Shown here in pieces: positions 62,400 to 64,000 of a stretch of DNA of 64,000 nucleotides. The first letter of the stretch is position 1. Every line of letters starts with the position of its first letter. Source of the stretch: Cryptoclostridium sp036644995. GTDB taxonomy: Bacteria; Bacillota; Dehalobacteriia; UBA7702. The stretch is from NCBI GenBank assembly GCA_036644995.1, contig JAVXOZ010000001.1, forward strand, positions 87,069-151,068. Reading direction: 5' to 3'. The position numbers and the translations under genes are program-made. The notes beneath the pieces were generated by a model that made no database searches, was not told where the DNA came from, and worked only from the letters and a program-made list of their open reading frames with translations.

Positions 62400-63332
62400 T
62401 TATAAAATCCCCACATTAATGCCAAAAAACACTATACAAAATATTGTAAAAATAGAAACCAAGGAAGAATAAACCACAATTTGAGCTGCCAACTCACCAT
62501 CGCCCCCCATTTCCGTTGCTACTATATAAGAGGTTGAGGAAGAAGGCGTGGCAAATGCCGCCAATAAAGCAACAAAAAAACTACCTGTAAAATCGAAACA
62601 TAAATAGCCAATGGAAAGAAAAATCAGCGGTGCAATAACCAATTTTAAGGAAACAGACCAAATAAGCGGCGATATTTTGGTTTTGGGTATTACCAAGTGC
62701 AAAGAAGCACCTAAAACTATAAGGGAAAAAGGAGAACCTATTTGAGCTGCACTGCCTATGGCTCTATCCATTGCCATGGGTAATTTAATATTAAAAATAA
62801 CCAAAATTAAGCTGAGAATTACCGCAATAATCAAAGGATTGGTAACCACATCTTTAATTTGGTTTTTTATGCCATCTTTTTTATCGGAAAATACCAAAAC
62901 CGAAAATACGTTGTAAAGGGGCACCATAACTGCGGCTATTAAAGCCGTAGGACCAATACCACCGGTTCCGCAAATAGCAGTGGCAATGGGAATACCAAAA
63001 ATAAGGCAATTTGCCCGATAGGAACCTTGAATCATAGTTGAGCTAACCGATGAATCTTTTATAACTTTAGGGCAGATAAACAATAAAAGTAAAAAATAAA
63101 TTGTTAATCCTATTGCCCCGTAAAGCAACAAAGTTAAATCAAAAACATCTCGAATATCCGAATTATATAAGCTGTAAAACACTAAAATCGGCAAAAAAAT
63201 GCGGAATAAAACTTTATTGCATTTTTTTAGAAAAATATCATCCATCAAGCCGAACTTTCTTAAAAGAAAGCCCAGCAACATCAATAAAAATAGCGGTAAA
63301 ACTACATTTAAAGAAATTAAAAAATTCTCCAT
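62400..63332 (-). CDS. AEC-family transporter (auxin efflux carrier-like)
   Basis: About 310 residues, hydrophobic, with around ten membrane helices: LPLFLLMLLGFLLRKFGLMD at the start, FGIPIATAICGTGGIGPTAL in the middle and FATPSSSTSYIVATEMGGD in the C-terminal half. Family members export carboxylates such as malate. ATG 63332 (TTG 63335 also possible) follows AAGG. Monocistronic. Confidence 0.87.
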   Translation of the reverse strand: MENFLISLNVVLPLFLLMLLGFLLRKFGLMDDIFLKKCNKVLFRIFLPILVFYSLYNSDIRDVFDLTLLLYGAIGLTIYFLLLLFICPKVIKDSSVSSTMIQGSYRANCLIFGIPIATAICGTGGIGPTALIAAVMVPLYNVFSVLVFSDKKDGIKNQIKDVVTNPLIIAVILSLILVIFNIKLPMAMDRAIGSAAQIGSPFSLIVLGASLHLVIPKTKISPLIWSVSLKLVIAPLIFLSIGYLCFDFTGSFFVALLAAFATPSSSTSYIVATEMGGDGELAAQIVVYSSLVSIFTIFCIVFFGINVGIL

Positions 63333-63362
63333 CAATCAATACCTTCTTAATAACAAAGATTA

Positions 63363-63546
63363 CCTATATTACAAATTGTCAAAAAAAACATAGTTTTTTG
63401 GCAAGATGTTAGGCTGTTAAGAAAGACTTAGATTCGGTAAAACTCCCTGAGCAGCGGCTGTGCAGTGTACCTAAATGTACATAAGCAGTCGGTGGGAAGG
63501 GATTTTGCCCAATATCAGACTTTATCAACAGTCTGCCTATATTACA
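63363..63546. mobile_element. Hairpin element copy D with 11-bp flanking direct repeats
   Basis: The element is 63374-63535 (162 bp), beginning AATTGTCAAAAAAAACATAG and ending TTATCAACAGTCTG. CCTATATTACA occurs on both sides (63363-63373, 63536-63546). Arms and tip as in the other copies, with TGTACCTAAATGTACATAA at the tip. It sits just upstream of the AEC gene. Confidence 0.83.
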
Positions 63547-63712
63547 TTTTACTGCAAATCAGTGGCTATCTCAAGTATTATATCATGTTCATTTCCCAAG
63601 AACCATGTATATTTTTTCTCTTTTTCACATTTGTTTCCTTATTACATGGGTAAAAGACCTGTTTTAATCAAATATTCATAAATTAACCACAGACCACAAA
63701 GGATTTTTCTGC

Positions 63713-63718
63713 TATAAT
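63713..63718 (+). promoter_or_regulatory. Possible promoter reading out of the window
   Basis: TGCTATAAT (63710-63718) is an extended -10 on the plus strand. No -35 is clear. The gene it would serve lies beyond the window; element E sits between. Confidence 0.35.
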
Positions 63719-63776
63719 GATATTATGTAGAATTTTGAACCATAAATAATAATTTTGAATTTTGGAAAAAACTGAA

Positions 63777-63956
63777 AATATAAAACAGATTGTCAAAAAC
63801 CATAGTTTTTTTGCAAGATGCCGAACTGTCAAGAAAGCCTTAGATTCGATAAAACTCCCTAAGCAGTGGCTGTGCAGTGTATCGAGATGTACATAAGCAG
63901 TGGGCGGGAAGGGATTTTGCCCAATATCAGACTTTATCAGCAGCCTGAATATAAAA
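63777..63956. mobile_element. Hairpin element copy E with 9-bp flanking direct repeats
   Basis: The element is 63786-63947 (162 bp), beginning CAGATTGTCAAAAACC and ending TCAGCAGCCTG. AATATAAAA flanks it (63777-63785, 63948-63956). It is the most diverged of the five full copies (GATAAAACTCCCTAAGCAGTGG in the centre, partly quoted). Target: the arm of a small inverted repeat AAAATAT ... ATATTTT. Confidence 0.8.
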
Positions 63957-64000
63957 TACGGATATTTTTGATAACCGTGTATACATACAGGAAAAATTAA

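Noticed and set aside
63465..63681. Short plus-strand ORFs near the right end
   Set aside because: They start inside element D and have no ribosome site or recognisable product.
1..64000. tRNA and rRNA genes, prophage or defence islands
   Set aside because: I looked for them and saw none I could support; the accessory content is confined to the hairpin elements and signalling genes.

Overview
The window looks like a chromosomal segment of an AT-rich, anaerobic, endospore-forming Firmicute (Clostridia or a relative). Evidence for sporulation is spoIIGA, a pro-sigma-E gene, spoIIID, yqfC and yqfD. Evidence for anaerobic amino-acid and methylamine metabolism is an indolepyruvate:ferredoxin oxidoreductase, a pyruvate phosphate dikinase and three MttB-family methyltransferase genes. 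Two of those MttB genes carry an in-frame UAG at the position where MttB has pyrrolysine, so the host very probably encodes pyrrolysine elsewhere. No pyl genes lie here, so the genus is left open.

Layout. 1-3418 (+): end of an AraC-type regulator, then two UAG-containing mttB genes. 3419-4026: non-coding, with a long hairpin and a telomere-like hexamer repeat. 4027-13157 (-): signalling genes, namely a 1299-residue multi-PAS GGDEF protein, an amidohydrolase, a lipoprotein joining a solute-binding domain to a 5'-nucleotidase C-terminal domain, and its coupled sensor GGDEF/EAL protein. 13597-15993 (+): spoIIID behind a sigma-E-like promoter, then an mttB homologue without UAG. 16336-40551 (-): a housekeeping block with ppdK and its regulator, glyS-glyQ behind a Gly T-box, glmS-glmM-(mini-cdaR)-cdaA, sigE-spoIIGA, recO-mgtE, era, a DUF3048 lipoprotein, dgkA-ybeY-pgpH-phoH and yqfD-yqfC. 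40671-46535 (+): a VanY-like carboxypeptidase, iorA-iorB, a flavoprotein, a 100-N assembly gap next to a 9-bp tandem repeat, and a small transporter. 46657-47861 (-): a lipase-like hydrolase and a small partner. 48189-49583 (+): a COG2509 flavoprotein behind a purine-riboswitch-like leader. 49751-63332 (-): a deoxyinosine glycosylase, DUF218, yebC, mnmA-rarA-trxA, tcdA, 6S RNA, aspS-hisS, a metallo-hydrolase, dtd, rel and an AEC transporter.

The genes form recognisable circuits. CdaA makes c-di-AMP and PgpH is of the type that degrades it, while GlmM and GlmS beside CdaA feed cell-wall precursor synthesis. The GGDEF and EAL proteins make and break c-di-GMP. SpoIIGA processes pro-sigma-E, which in turn should drive spoIIID.

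The most unusual non-coding content is a family of about 162-bp hairpin elements (five copies, plus at least two diverged relatives). They are flanked by direct repeats of 9-25 bp, and at several sites the repeated target is a whole transcription-terminator hairpin. Other points worth a second look are the divergent purine-riboswitch-like leader, a 40-residue remnant of CdaR overlapping cdaA, an amber codon separating yqfC from yqfD in frame, and the solute-binding/5'-nucleotidase-C fusion coupled to a c-di-GMP phosphodiesterase. All calls come from reading sequence and translations; no database search was run.
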